A stretch of DNA of 64,000 nucleotides from Bolinopsis microptera (lineage: Eukaryota > Ctenophora > Tentaculata > Lobata > Bolinopsidae): positions 20,081,919 through 20,145,918 of the forward strand of contig NC_087076.1 of assembly GCF_026151205.1 (NCBI RefSeq), written 5' to 3'. The notes below the pieces were generated by a model, which ran no database searches, was not told the DNA's origin, and was given only the letters and a program-made list of their open reading frames with translations. Numbering within the stretch: the first letter of the stretch is position 1; every line of letters begins with the position of its first letter. Below are positions 28,210-42,943 of this stretch, piece after piece. The position numbers and the translations under genes were made by a program.

Positions 28210-30203
28210 TGACCGGAGCTAAGTCCTATCTACGCCAGAAAACCCCCTCCATATATCCCTGTCCCGCATCAGGGATCTCGCAGTTCACTTAGAGTTTGTC
28301 CAACGCTCCTTTCAGTAACATAGTACAAGAAGCTTTGTCTTGCGTCGGTCCCTTTGCTGTGCTCTACCGTGCGTAGGTTCCCATTAGACTAAATCACTGG
28401 CAAGTAGCTCGATGTCGGATGCAGTGTCCCCGCCATTTTTAATCTCCTGCTTCGTAACTTGTATTGACAGCCATGGGAGCTACCAAAAAGTTATATTGCT
28501 GACCTTGTCCTTACCATAGATAACCCAGCACCCATATACGCAACATCTTTTGTGTAAGTCCCCGTCCCAAACTTTTTCTCTGAGCCTTGTCAGTGTCCAG
28601 GTTTCTGATCCTAGACAGTACTGATTCACAAAAAGCCGCGATGAACAATCTAATCTTTAGGCTCTTTGAGAGTTTGATTTCCAGATATCCTCAGTCTATG
28701 TAGGGCAACCCCCACCTTTTCCCTTCTAACCTTATCCTCCCTATCGTGCTCTCATCCAGGAGCCTAAGTAATGAAATCATCTAACATTTTCTATGGCTTC
28801 CCCGGATCGACTTTGTAGTCGCTAGATCGACTCCTCCATATTCGTGTCATTACCTTGGTCCTTGCCTTCGTTTTATGTGTAGTCCACGCTTGCTGCCGCG
28901 AGTCCTACTCTGAGCAGGAACTCGCGTTTTTATGCCTTGTACCATGTCCTCAGATATAAGTGCTATATCACCAAAGTCCACATCGGTGATGATCTTGGGC
29001 CCACCTTCTGCTTTTTCTACGTTCCGAGGGTGATCCCAAGTCGCTCCCCGCATACATCGCCTATGGCTGCCTCATACATAGTCGATGACTATTGCAAAGA
29101 GGTAAGGTGCTAAAGGTATCACCCTGAAAACACACCTGCAAGTAATCTCGAACAATTCATTTCTCCGTCTGGAGTGTAGGACTTTGGCCATTGTCTTCTC
29201 GTACATGGACCCGTATAAGCTCACATATTGACTGGAATCCGTAAAGCTTCTAGAATCTTTAGCATTTTTCCCTACGATGTACAACACTGTCTAAAGCCCT
29301 CTTAAAGTCCTATAAAGGTCAGAACACTGGCAGTTTTCCACTCATTGACACCCTCTATAAGACGTCCTCAGTACCAATATCTGTTGAGTTGTATGAACCT
29401 TCCTGTCTGAATCCATTCTGGATTCTACGCAGACTATCTCGCTTCTGGCTTTCAACCGATTTAGAACCATCTTGTTTAGAGACTTGGCAACTGAGACAAG
29501 CTTATTCCCCCGATATTATCATTGGTTCGCGTAAGGTCGCCCTTCATTTGAATTGGTATGAATTGTGGCAGTTGACCATTGGATGCTGGTTTTCTCACCT
29601 TTCAATAGAGCATTGGTTTTCAGAAGTCCTAAGACAATTATGATCAGGTCCGCATCGTTTTAAACTTCTGGGCTATGTTGTGCCGTCACCCCATGCTTCC
29701 CTCCTTAGCTGGACTTTGCTTTCTGTACTCACAACGTAAACGGTCTGTTCCGATATTCAGATTGTTGGAACCTGGATCAATAACCTCTTTCCGCGTTCTC
29801 TAACCGTCAGGTGGTGAGCCAAGAAGAGTAGCAAAATAGTCCTTCCATTCTGAACCCTTTCCGATGTGATTTCCCTTGATTTTGCCAGTATATGATGGGA
29901 CTTTACCTGTGATTCTGTTTGATCATGGGTCCAGCTTTTAGCATGTCTGCCCCCAAGCTTGCTTCTCCAGTTCCCGAACCTGCCCCTCCAGCAGTGGCTC
30001 TTTGCGGCTGATTGATAAGCATACGTGCCTACTTCTTTTGCCCCTCTTGAACAGCTAATCGGTTGTCCTTCTGTAGCACTGATGGTGTATTTTATCTACA
30101 TTCCCTCAGCTTCGAGCCTCTCAATCTCAACAACTTGGAGTCCTGAGCATTTTACATCTTTTTCTTTTTCCCTTTACAGGTAGTAACAGTCGAGAATTGT
30201 CCC
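28210..30203 (-). mobile_element. RT fragment, copy 10
   Basis: The stretch 29072-29287 keeps MYEKTMAKVL and, after a shift, LAPYLFAIVIDY. FADD region 28965-28980 (a few bases lost); motif A 29286-29310. Confidence 0.85.
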
Positions 30204-31190
30204 CTACTACCCACTTGAACTAACATTTATCAAGTTATGCGCCACCTACCCACTGACTAACATTTATCATGTTAAACGCGCCACTACCACTGACCTACCA
30301 TTTACAGGTTTACACGCCACTACCAACTGAACTACCATTTTATCATGGTTACACGCCACTACCACTGAACTAACATTTATCAGGTTATGCGCCACTAACT
30401 CACTGAACTAACATTTACAAGTATATGCGCCACTACCACTGAACTACCATTTATCAGTTACGCGCCACAGTGCCACTAACACTGAACTAACATTTATCAG
30501 GTTATGCCACACCACTCAACTAACATTTATCAGGTTATGCGCCACTACCACTGAACTAACATTTAACAGGTATGCGGCCACTTACACTGAACTAACATTT
30601 ATCAGGTTTTACGAGGCGCCACTACCACTGAACTAACATTAATCCAAGGGCATGTTACGCGCCACTACCACATGAACTAACATTTATCAGGTTTATGCGC
30701 CACTACCACTGAACCTAACATTTATCACGTTACGCAACACTACCCACTGAACTAACATTTTAATCCAGTAATGCTACCATCTACCACTGAGACTACATTA
30801 TCAGTTTATGCGCCACGACCACTGCAACTAACATTTAATTCAGTTACGCGCCACTACCACTGCACTAACATTTATCACAGGTTACGCGCCACTAACCACT
30901 GAACTAACATTTATCCAGGTTATGCGCCACTACCACTGAACTAACATTTATCAGGTATGCGCCAGTTTTTTTTTTCTCAATTTCTACCACTGAAACTAAC
31001 ATTTATCATAGGTTACGCGCCACTACCGACTTGAACTAACATTGTTATCAGGTTATGCGACCCTACCACTGAACTAACAGTTATCAGGTTATGCGTCACT
31101 ACCACTGAACTACCATTTATCCAGGTTATGCGGCCACAACCTCTGAACTACCATTATATCCAGGTTATCTGCACTACCACTACTCCAACT
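30204..31190. repeat. 36-bp minisatellite block 11
   Basis: About 987 bp, the longest block. Irregular copy at 30466-30473. A private insertion of 10 T plus ctcaattt at 30966-30983 breaks one repeat. Confidence 0.94.
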
Positions 31191-33180
31191 ATGTCGGAGC
31201 TAAGTCCGATCTACGCCAGAAAACCCCCTCCATATATCCTGTCCCGCATCAGGGTTCGAAGTTCCACATTATGAGATTGTCCCAACATCCTTCAGTAAAA
31301 TGACAGTAGCATTGTCTTGGTCGGCCTTGCAGTGCTTCTATCCGTGCGTAGGTCCCTAAGACTAAATCACTGGCAAGTAGCTCAGGATGTCGATGCCAGT
31401 GTCCCGCCATTTTTAATATCTCCTGCTTCGTAAACTTGTTTGACAGCACTTGGGAGTCTCCCATACAAATTATATTGCAGACCTTGTCCTTCCATGAGAT
31501 ACCCAGCCAACCATACGCAACACTTTGTGTATGTCCCGTCCAACATTTTCTACTTGAGCCATTGTCCAGTGTCCCAGGTTTCTGATCCGTAGAGCAAGTA
31601 ACTGATTCACAACCGCTATGAACAAACAAATCATTAGAGGCTCTTGGAGAGTTGGATTTCCCAGATATCCCTTCAGTCTATGTAGGGCACCCCGACGCTT
31701 TTCCTTTCTAACCCTTATCACCCTATCTGTGCATCTCAATCCAGGAACCTAAGTAGATGAAATCATCTACATTTTCTATGGCTTCCCCGATCGACTTTGT
31801 AGGTCGCTAGATCGATCTCCCATATTCAGTGTCCCAGGACCTTGTCTTGCCTTTCTTTAATGTGTAGTCCCACGCTTTGCTGCCGCCGAATCTTCTCTGA
31901 GCAGGAAACTCGTTAGCCTGTCCATGTCCTCAATATAAGTGCTATATCATCTGCAAGTCCACAACGGTGATGACTGGGCCCCACTTCTTCTCTTATTCTA
32001 CGTTTCGAGGGATGGATCCAAGTCGCCCCGCATCATCCCCTATGGCTGTGCCTCAACAGTAGTCGAGACTATTGCACAGAAGGTTAAGGTGCTAAGGTAA
32101 TCACCCTGTAACACACCTGCCAGTATCTCGACAATTCAGTCTTTACTTCTCTCCGTCTGGAGTTTAGGACTTAGGCATTGTCTTCTCGTACATGACCGTA
32201 TAAGCTGCACGATTTTGACTGGAAATGCCGTTAGCTTCTAGAATCGTTAGCATTTTCCCCCACGATTTACACTGTCGAAAAGCCTTCTTAAAGTCTATAA
32301 ATGTCAGGAACCAGCTGGCCATTTATCCGAACTCTACACCCTCTATAAGACGTCCAGTACCAAAACCTGTTGATTTGTTGACCCTCCTGGTCTGAATCCA
32401 TTCTGTTTCTACGCAGAATTGGTCTCGATATTCTGGCTTCAACCGGTTTAGAACCATCTTGTTTTAGAGACTTGCAACTAGGGATGACAAGCTATTCCCG
32501 AATAGTTCATATGTTTTCGCTAAGGACGCCCTTCTTTGGAATTGGTATGATGTTGGCAGTTGACCATTGGTCTGGTTTCTCACCTTTCAATAGAGCATTG
32601 TTACAGAAGTCTAAGACAATTTGACTCAAGGTCGCATCTTTTAAGACTTCTGGAGGCTATGTTGTCGTCACCCCATGCTTTCCCTTCCTTATGCAGACTT
32701 GCCTTTCCTGTACCATCCAAACGTAAACGGTTCTGTTCCGAAATTCAGATTTGGGTGGACTGGACAAATATCCCTCTTCCGCGTTCACTACCGTCGGTTG
32801 GTGAGCCAGAAGATTAGCAAAATAGCTTCCATGTCTGATCCCTTTCGTTGGTGAGTTTTTCCCTTGATTTTGCCAGTATATGATGGAGCTTTACCTTGAT
32901 CTTGTGGATCATGTCCAGCTTTTTAGCATGTCAGCCCTGCCAACTTGCTCTCCATTCCCGTACCTGCCCCTCCACCAGCGGTGCTCTTTGTGGCTGCTTG
33001 ATAACTCGCCTACTATCTGTATTGCCCTCATGAACAGCTATTCGGTTGTCATCCTGTAGCATCTGGAGTGGTATTTTATCTACATTCCCTCAGCTTCATC
33101 CTGCAACTTCAACACTTGGAGTCGTGAGATTTTACATCTTTCTTTTCTCCTTTTCAGGTAGTAAAAGTCGAGAAGTTTCC
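31191..33180 (-). mobile_element. RT fragment, copy 11
   Basis: The minus-strand stretch 31249-31629 spans much of the C-terminal region in two interleaved frames: HTQSVAYGWLGISWKDKV, then RHPELLASDLVLG. FADD region 31945-31962; motif A 32271-32294. Confidence 0.85.
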
Positions 33181-34137
33181 TACTACCACTTGAACTAACA
33201 TTTAGCAGGTTATGCGCCACTACCACTGAACTAACATTTTATCAGTTTACGACCCACATACCAGAACTATCCATTTATCAGTTACACGCCACTACCACGA
33301 AACTACCATTTATCAGGTTACACGCCACAACCACTGAACTAACATTTATCAGTTACGCCACTACCACCTGCAAACTAACATTTATCAGTTATGCGCCATA
33401 CCACTGAACTCCAATTATCAGGTTAACGCGCGCCACAGGCCCACTACCACTGAACTAACAATTATCAGGTTATGCCCACTAATACCACTGAACTAACATT
33501 TATCAGTTATGTCCCACTAACTCACTGAGACAACATTTATCAGTTATGCGCCACTTACCACTGAACTAAACATATTATCAAGGTTACGCAGCCACTACCA
33601 CTGAACTAAACATTAATCAGGTTACGCGCCACTACCTACTGAACTAACATTTATCAGGATTATGCGCCACTACCACTGAACTAACATTATTATCAGGTTA
33701 CCCACCACTACCACTAGTAACTAACTTTTTATCAGGTTATGCGCCACACCACTGAACTAACCTTTATCAGTATATGGCTGGCCACTACCTACTGAACCAT
33801 AACATTTTATCAGGTTACGCGCCACTACCACAGACTAACATTATCAGGTTACGCGCCACGACCCTGACTAACATATATCAGGTATGCGCCACTACCACTG
33901 AACTAACAATATCAGGTTATGCTCCACTACCACAGAACTAACATTATCATTTACGCGCCCACCTACCACTGAACTACATTTATCAGGTTATGCGACACTA
34001 CACTGAACGAACATTTATCAGGTTATGCGTCACTACCCTGAACTACCAGTTAACAGGTTTATTGCGCCACTACCTCTGAACAAAAAAACCCCAAAATTTC
34101 TCAGTGCTATCTGCCACAACCACTACTATTCTACTAT
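33181..34137. repeat. 36-bp minisatellite block 12
   Basis: About 957 bp. Irregular copy at 33434-33440. The last copy is replaced by an A/C-rich stretch (aaaaaaaccccaaaatttctc, about 34082-34103) not found in the other blocks. Confidence 0.93.
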
Positions 34138-36144
34138 TGTCGGAGCTAAGTCCGTCTACGCCAGAAAAACCCCCTCCATATATCCCTGGTCCCGCATCAG
34201 GGTTCGCAGTTTCCTCTTAGAGTTTTGATCCCAACTCCTTCATAACTAGACAAGTAGCCTTTGTCTTGGTCGGCCTTTCGTGCTCTACCGTGCGTAGGTT
34301 CCCATAAGAACTAAATCACTGGCAAGTAGCTCAGGTGTCGGATGCAGTGTCCTCGCCATTTTTTAATCACCAGCATCGTAACTTGTTTGACAGCCTTGGT
34401 AGGCTACCATATCAAATTATATAGCTGACCTGTCCATCATGAGATACCCGCACCATACGCAACATCATTGTGTAATGTCCCTCCCAAACTTATTTTCTTC
34501 TTGACCTTTGTCCAGTTCCAGTGTTGTTTCTGATCCGTAAGCAGTACTGATTCACAAGCCGCTATGAACAATCTAATCTTTAGGCTCTTCTTTGAGACTT
34601 TGGATTTTCCAGATAATCCATCTAGTCTATTGTAGGGCACCCCACGCTTATCCCATTTCAACCCTTATCTCCCTATCTGTGCTCTCAATCCAGGAGCGCT
34701 AAGTCTATAAATCATCTACATTTTTTCTATGCGTTCCCGGATCGACTTTGAAGGTCGCTAGATCGATCCTCCATATACATGTCATGACCTTGTCTTGCCT
34801 TCGTTTATGTGTAGTCCCACGCTGGCTGTCCGCCGTTCTACTCCGACAGGAACTCGTTAGCCTGTCCATGTCCTCAGATATAAGTCTATATCATTCTGCA
34901 AAGTCCACATCGTGATGATCTTGGGCCCCACACCTGCTTTTTCTACGTTCGGAGGGTGAGTCCAAGTCGGCTCCGCATCATCGCCTATGGCTTTCCTCAA
35001 TACAGTAGTCTATGACTATTGCAAAGAGTAAGGTGCTAAGTTATCACCCTAACACACCTGCAATATCACGAACAATTCAGTTTCTCCGTCTGGAGTTAGG
35101 AACTTTGTGCCATGTCTTCTCGTACATGAAGGCCGTATAAGCCGCAACGAATATTGACTGGAATGCCGTAATCTTTCTAGAGAATCTTTAGCATTTCCCA
35201 CGATGATACAACTGTCGAAAGGCCTTCATAAAGTCTTATAAATGTCAGAACAGCTAGGCCGTTTCCGACTCTTTGACACCCTCTAAAAAGACGTCTCAGT
35301 ACCATATCTGTTGAGTTGTTGAACCTTACCCTAGTCTAGAAATCCATTCTGGTTTCTACGCAGAATTGGTCTCGATTCTGGCTTCAACCGTTTAGAACCA
35401 TCTTGTTAGAGACTTGGCAACTAGGGATGACAAGCTTATTCCCCGATAGTTCATTGGTTCGCTAAGTATCGCCCTTTCTTTGGAATTGTTATGGATGTTG
35501 GCAGTTGACCATTGGTCTGGTTTCTCACCTTTCAATAGAGCAATGTTACAGGAAGTCTAAGTCAAATTTATCAAGGTCGCATCGTTAAAGACTTCTGGGG
35601 CTATGTGTCGTCAACCCATGCTTTCCCTCCTTTAATCTGGACTTTGCTTTACCTGAACTCATCCAACGTAAACGGTATCTGTTTCCGATATTCAGAGGAT
35701 GGTGACTGGATCAATATCACTCTTCCGCGTTTCTCACCGTCGGTGGTGAGCCGAGAAGAGTAGCAAAATAGTCCTATCCATTCTGAACCCTTCCGTTTGG
35801 TGAGTTTCCCTTGATTTTGCCATTATATGATGGAGCTTTTACCTGTGATCTTGTTATCATTTGGTCCAGCTTTTAGATGTCTGCCCTGCAACTTGCTTTC
35901 CTCCGAGTTCCCACGGACCTCCTCCTCCACAGTGTGCTCTTTGGCTGCGATGATAAGCACTCGCCTAGCTTTCAGTTTAGCCCCCTTGAAACACTATTAC
36001 GTTGTCTTCTTACATCTGAGGGGTATTTTTTATGCTACATTACCCCCCTCAGCTTCAGCCTTGGCAATCTCAACACTTTGGATCAGTGAGATTTTACATC
36101 TTTTCCTTTTTCACCTTTCAGGTAGAAAAAGTCGAGAAGTTGTC
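34138..36144 (-). mobile_element. RT fragment, copy 12
   Basis: FADD region 34889-34910; motif A 35211-35235. The stretch 34437-34661 keeps GVPYNRLDGL and KKSLKIRLFIAACES of the thumb. Confidence 0.84.
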
Positions 36145-37090
36145 CTACTAACCACTGAACTAACATTTATCAGGTTATGGACGCCACTACCACTGAACTA
36201 ACATGTTACTCAGGGTACGCGCCACTACCCACTGAACTACCATTTATCGGTTACAAACGCCACTACCACTCACTGAAACTCACCATTTATCAGTTACACC
36301 CACTACCACTGAACTAACATTTATCAGGTATGCCCACTACCACTGAACAACATTTAACAGGTTATAGCGCCCCTACCGACTGAACTACCATTTATCAGGT
36401 TACGCGCACAGGCCACTACCACTGAAACTAAACATTTTCAGTTATGCGCCCCTAACCACAGAACTAAACAATTTCAGTTTATGGCCGCCACTACAATGAA
36501 CTACCATTTATCAGGTTATGCCACAACCTCTGAACTAACATTTATCAGGTTACGCCCACTACCACTGACAACTAACATTAATCAGTTACGCGCCACTACC
36601 ACAGACTAACATTAATCATTAATCGCCACTACCCTCTGAAACCTAACATTTATCATGTTACGCCACACACTCCCACTGAACTAACATTTTATCAGTTATG
36701 CGCCACTAACACTGAACTAACATTTATCAGTTATGCGCCACTAACCACTGAAACTAACATCTTTGTCAGTTACGCGCCACTACCACTGAACTAACATTTA
36801 TCATGTTACGCGCCACTACCACTGAACTACATTTACAGGTTTATGCGCCATCTAACCACTGAACTAACATTATATCAGTTATGCGCCACTACCACTGAAC
36901 AACATTTATTCAGGTTACGCGACCACTACCACTGAGAACTAACATTTATCAGGTTATGCGAGACAACCACTGAACTAACATTTATCAGTGGTTTATGCGT
37001 CACAACCACTGAACTACATTTATCAGTTATGCTGCCACACCTCTGAACTACCAAATATCAGGGTTATCTGCCATACCACTACTACTACTA
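36145..37090. repeat. 36-bp minisatellite block 13
   Basis: About 946 bp. Irregular copy at 36407-36413. Confidence 0.95.
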
Positions 37091-39081
37091 TGTCGGAGCT
37101 GAAGTCCGATCTACGCCAAAAACCCCCTCCATATAAACCAGGAGGTTGTCCCGCATCAGGGTTCGCAGTTCCCTCATTAAGTTTTCCCAACTTCCCGTTC
37201 AGAACAAATACAGTAGCTTTGTCCTTGTCGGGCCTTGCGTGCTCTAAAACGTGCGTAGGTTCCCATAAGACTAAATCACTGGCAAGTAGCTCAGGAATTC
37301 GGATGCAGTTTCCCGCCATTTTTAATCTCCTGCCTTTACAGTCGTAACAATGTTACAGCCCTTGGGAGCTACCAGTACAAAGTTATTATTGCTGACCTTT
37401 CCTTCCATGAGATACCCGCACATACGCAACATCTTTGTTAATGTCCGGGGCGTCCAAACTTTTCTCTTATAGGCCTTTGTCAGTGTCCATTTCTGATCCT
37501 AGAGCAGTACTGATCACAAGCCGCATAGAACAATCTAATCTTAAGGCTCTTTGAGGAGTTTGGATTCAGATACCTTCAGTCTATGTAGGTCACCCCACGC
37601 TTTCCTTTCTAACACCTATCTCCCTATCTGTGCTCATCATCCAGAGCCAAAGTAGACGAAATCATCTACATTTTCTATGCTTCCCCCGATCGACTTTGTA
37701 GTCGCTATGATCGATCCTCCATATTCAGTGTCATGACCAAGTCTTGCTTCGTTATGTTAGTCCCACGCTTGCTGCGCCGATTCTACTACTGAGCCGGAAC
37801 TCGTTAGCCTTTCCCATGTTCCTCAGATATAAGTGGCTATCCATGCTGCAAAGTCACATCGAGGAGATGAACTTGGGCCCCTCTTCTCTTTTTCTACGTT
37901 CAGGGAGTCCCAAGTCGCTCCGCAACATCGCCTATGGCTTATCCTCATACAGTAGTCGATGACTAATTGCAAAAGTAAGGTGCAAGGTATCTCACCCTGT
38001 AACACACCTCAAGTATCCTGAACAATTCATTTCTCGTCTGTGATTAGGACTGGAGCCAATGTCCTTCTCCGTACATGAGCCGTATAAGCTGCACGATTTA
38101 GATGGAATGCCGTAAGCTTCTAGAATCTTTAGCATTTCCCACGATGTACATACTGTCGACAAGCTTCTTAAAGTCTATAAATGTCAGATACAGCTGGCAG
38201 TTTCCGACTCTTGACACCCTCTATAAGACGTTCAAGTAACAAATCTGTTGCGTTGTGACCTTCCCTGTCTAAATCCATCTGGTCTCTACGCAGAATGTCT
38301 CCGTATTTCTGGCTTCAACCGTTAAGAACCATCTTGTTTAGAGACTTGGCAACTAAGGATGACAAGGCTTTATTCCCCGATAGTTCATTGTTCGCTAAGG
38401 TCTCCCTTTTCTTGGAATTGTGATGATTGATTTGGCATGTTCTGAGACCATTGGTCTGGTTTCCACCCCTTTCAATAGAGCAATAGTTACAGAAGGCCTA
38501 AGACAATTTGATCAAGGTCGCATCGTTTTAAAAAGACTTCTGGGGCTATGTTGTCGTCACCCATCATTCCCTCCTTTATGCTGGACTTTTTTTCCTGTAC
38601 TCATCAACGAAAAAAACGGTTCTGTCCGATAATCAGAGGTGTGTACTGGATCAATATCCTCTTCCGCGTTCTCTACCGTCGGTGGTGAGCCGAGAAAGAG
38701 TAGCAAAATAGTCCTTCCATTTCTGAACCCTTTCCTGTTGGTGAGTTCCCTTGATTTTGCCAGTATAATTTATGGGGAGCTTTACCTGTGATCTAGTTGC
38801 TCAGTCCAGCTTTAGCATTCTGCCCTGCAACTTGCTTCCTCCAAGTTTCCCGGACTGCCCCTCCAGCAGGTGCGCTAATGGCTGCTTGATAAGCATCGCC
38901 CTAGCTTCTGATTGCCTCTTTGAAAACAACTATTCGGTGTCTTCAGTATCATCCTGAGTGAGTATGTTTTATGCTACATTCCCTCACTCAGCCTGGCAAT
39001 CTCAACACATAGTGGAGTCTGCTGAGATTTTACATCTTTCTTTTTCTCCTTTTCAGGTATAAAAGTCGAAGAAGTTTAGTC
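37091..39081 (-). mobile_element. RT fragment, copy 13
   Basis: A shifted minus-strand frame, 37023-37319, reads RIPELLASDLVLWEPTH through the C-terminus, skips the stop because of an inserted base (gagctgaagtcc), and enters the minisatellite as a valine run. FADD region 37840-37858, motif A 38152-38176. Confidence 0.85.
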
Positions 39082-40034
39082 CAACTACCACATGAACTAA
39101 CATTTATCAGGTTATGGCGCCACTACCACTGAACTAACATTTTAATCCAGTTACGCGCCACTACCACTGAACTACCATTATCAGGTACACGCCACTACCA
39201 CTGAACTACCATTTATCAGGTTACAACACCCACAACCACTGAACTAACATTTATCATGTTATGCGCCACTACCATTTGAACTAACTTTAGCAGGTTAGCG
39301 CCACTCACCACTGGAACCTATACCCATATTATCAGGTTACGGCACAGGCCACTCACCAACTGAACTAACATTTATCAGGTATATGCTCCCACTACCAGCA
39401 TGAACTAACAATTATCAGGTATATGCGCCACTACCACTAACTAACATTTATCAGATTATGCCACCACTACCACTGACCTAACATTTATCAGGTTACGGCG
39501 CACTAACCACTGAACTAACATAATCCAGGTTACGCGCCACAACCACTGAACTAACATTACAGGTTTATGCCCACTACCTACTGAACTAACATCTATCAGG
39601 TTACGCACCACTACCACTGAACTAACATTTATGCAGGTTATATGCTCACTACCACTGAACTAAATTATCAGTTTATGCGCCACTACCAACTGAACAAACA
39701 ATTATCAAGGTTACGCGCCACTACCACTGACTAACATTTATCAGGTTACGCGCCACTCTATCTACCACTGGGAACTAACATTTATCAGGTTATGCGCCAC
39801 TACCACAGAACTAACATTTAATCAGGTTATGCGCCACTAACCACTGAACTAACATTTATCAGGTTACGAGCGCCACTACCACTGAACTAACATTTATCAG
39901 GTTAGCGACACAACCACTGAATAACATTTATCATTATGCGTCACCTACCACTGAACTACATTTATCAGGTTATGCGCCACTAACCTTCGAACTACCATTT
40001 AACAGGTTAATCTGCCACTACCACTACTACTACT
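39082..40034. repeat. 36-bp minisatellite block 14
   Basis: About 953 bp. Irregular copy (gcacaggcc) at 39343-39350. Confidence 0.95.
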
Positions 40035-42013
40035 TGTCGGAGCTAAGTCCGATCTACCCAGAAAACCCCCTCCATATATCCCCTGTCCCGCAACCGGGTT
40101 CGCAGTTCCTCGTTTAGAGTTTGTCCCCACTTCCTCAGTAACATAGACAAGTAGCTTTGTCTTTGTCGGCCTTGCTGTGCTCTACCGGCGTAGTTTCCCA
40201 AAGACAAACACTGGCAAGTACTCCAGGATGTCGATGCAGTGTCACGCCATTTTTAATCTCCTGCTTCGAAACTTGTTTGTACAGCCTTGGGAGGCTACCA
40301 TACAAAGTTATATGCTGCCCTGTCCCTTCCCATGAGAAACCCAGCACCATACCCAACATCATTGTGTATGTCCCGATCCAAACTTTTCTCTTGAGCCTTT
40401 GTTCAGTGTCCAGGTTTCTAGTCCGTAGAGCAGTACTGATCACAAGCCGCTATGAACACTCTAATCTTTAGGCTCTTTGAGAGTTTGGATTTCCCAGATA
40501 TCCTTCAGTCTATGTAGGGCACCCACCTTTTTTTCCTTTCTAACCCTTATCTCCCTAGCTTGCTCTCAATCCAGGATAGCCTAAGAAATGAAATCATATA
40601 CATTTTCTATGGCTACCCGGATCGACTTTGTAGGACCAGATCGAATCCCTCCAAATTCATGTCATGGACATTGGTCTTGCCTTCGTTTATGTGTATCCCA
40701 CGCTTGCTCCGCCGAGTCTACCGTGATCAGGAACTCGTTAGCCTTTGTCCCATGTACTCAGATATAAGTGCTATATCATCTGCAAATGTCCACATCGGTG
40801 ATGATCTTGGGCCCCACTCTTCTGCTTTTTCTACGTTCGAGGTGAGTCCAAGTCGCTCCGGCATCATGCCTATGCTTGCCTCCTACATTGTCGATGACTA
40901 TTGCAAAAGGTAAGGTGCTAAGGTATCACCCTGTAACACACCTGCAAGGATCTCGAACAATTCCAGTTTCTTCCCGTCTGGGAGTTAGACTTATGGCCAT
41001 TGTCTTCTCGTACAATGAGCCGTATAGCCACGATTTTGACTGGGAATGCGTAAGCTTCTAGAATCTTTAGCATTTTCCCACGATGTACACTGTCGAAAGC
41101 CTTCTTAAAGTCTATAAATGTCAGAACCAGCTGGCAGTTTCCGACACTGACACCCTCTAAAAACGCTGTCTCTAGTACCAATATCTGTTGAGTTGTTGAC
41201 CGCTTCCTGTCTGAATCCAATCTGGTTTCTACGCAGAATTGTCTCGATCTGGCTTGCCAACCGGTTTAGAACCAATCTGTTTTTAAGACTGGCAATAGGC
41301 GGAAGACAAGCTTATTCCCGATATTAATCGTTTCGCTAGGTCGCCCTTCTTTGGAATTGTATGAGTTGCAGTTGACCATTTGGCTGGTTTCTCACCTTTC
41401 AATAGAGCAATTGTTACAGAAGTCTAAGACAATTTGGATCAAGGCTCGCATCGTTTTAAAGACTTCTGGGCTAATTTGACGTCACCCCATGCTTTCCCGT
41501 CCTTTATGCTGCGACTTTGCTTATCCGTACTCATCCAACGTCAAACGGTTCTTTCCGATATTCAAGGGGTGACTAGGATCAATATCCTCTTCCGCGTCTT
41601 CTCATACCGTCGGTGGTGAAGCCGAGAAGATAGCAAAATAGTCTATCATTTCTGAAGACCCTTTCCGTTGGTGAGTTTCCCTTGATTTTTGCCATAATGA
41701 TGGAGCTTTACCTGAAATCTTATGTTGATCATGTCCAGCTTTTAGAATGTCTGCCCTGCCCAACTTGCTTCCTCCAGTTCCCGAACCTGCCCCCCAGCAG
41801 GTGCTCTTTGGTTTTCTGCTGATAAGCATCACCTAGCTTCCTGTTTGCCCCTCGCTTGAACACTATTCGGGTGTCTTCTGTAGCAATCTAGTGGTATTAT
41901 CATGCTACATTCCCTCAGCTATCAGCTGGCAATCTCAACACTTGGAGTCCGCTGAGATTTACCATCTTTTCTTTTTCTCCTTTTCCAGTAGCTAAAAGTT
42001 CGAGAAGTTGTCC
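40035..42013 (-). mobile_element. RT fragment, copy 14 (best motif A)
   Basis: The minus-strand stretch 40918-41220 reads STTQQILVL and then LTFIDFKKAFDSVHRGKMLK, the clearest catalytic motif A in the window (nucleotides about 41089-41113). 40135-40443 keeps ITLYGSLPRL. FADD region 40774-40794. Confidence 0.87.
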
Positions 42014-42943
42014 TACTACCACTGAACTAACATTTATCAGGTTATGCGCCACAACCACTGAACTATAACATTTATCAGGTTACGCGCCACTACCACAGAA
42101 CTACCATAATCAGGTTACACGCCCTACCACTGAACTACCATATTATCATGTTTCACGCACTGCGCTACCACTGAACTAACATTTATCAGGTTATGCGCAC
42201 GACCACTGAACTAAACATTTATCAGGTTTAGCGCCACTACCACTGAACACCATTTATCAGTATAACGCTCCACAGGCCACTACTACTGAACTAACATTTT
42301 ATCAGATATGCGCCACACCACTGAACTAACATTTAACAGGTTATGCGCCACTACCACTGAACCTATAAACCATTTAGACAGTTAAGCGCCACTTCCACTG
42401 AACTAACATATATCAGGTTACGCGCCACTACCCACTGAACTAACAATAATCAGGTACGCGCCACTACCACTGAACTAACATTTATCAGAGTATGCGCCAC
42501 TACCACTGAACTAACTAGTTATCCATTACCACCACAACCACTGACTACCAATTATCAGGTTTATGCCCCCACTACCACTGACTAACATTTTCAGTATGCC
42601 CACTACCACTGAACTAACATATATCAGGATACGCGCCACTACTACGAACTCAACTTTTATACAGGTTACGCGCCACTACCACAGATAACTAACATTTATC
42701 AGTTATGCGGCCACTACCACAGAACTAACATTATTCAGGTTATGCGCCACTACCACTGAAACTAACATTTATCAGGTACGCCCACTACACTGAACCTAGA
42801 ACATTTATCAGTTATGCACACTGACCACTTAACTAACATATATCCAGGTTATGCTCACTACCACTGAACTACCATTTAACAGGTATCGCCACAACCTCTG
42901 AACTACCAATTATCAGTTATCTGCCACTACCACTACTACTACT
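42014..42943. repeat. 36-bp minisatellite block 15
   Basis: About 930 bp. Irregular copy (cacaggcc) at 42271-42278. Terminal triplet run actactactactatg intact. Confidence 0.95.
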
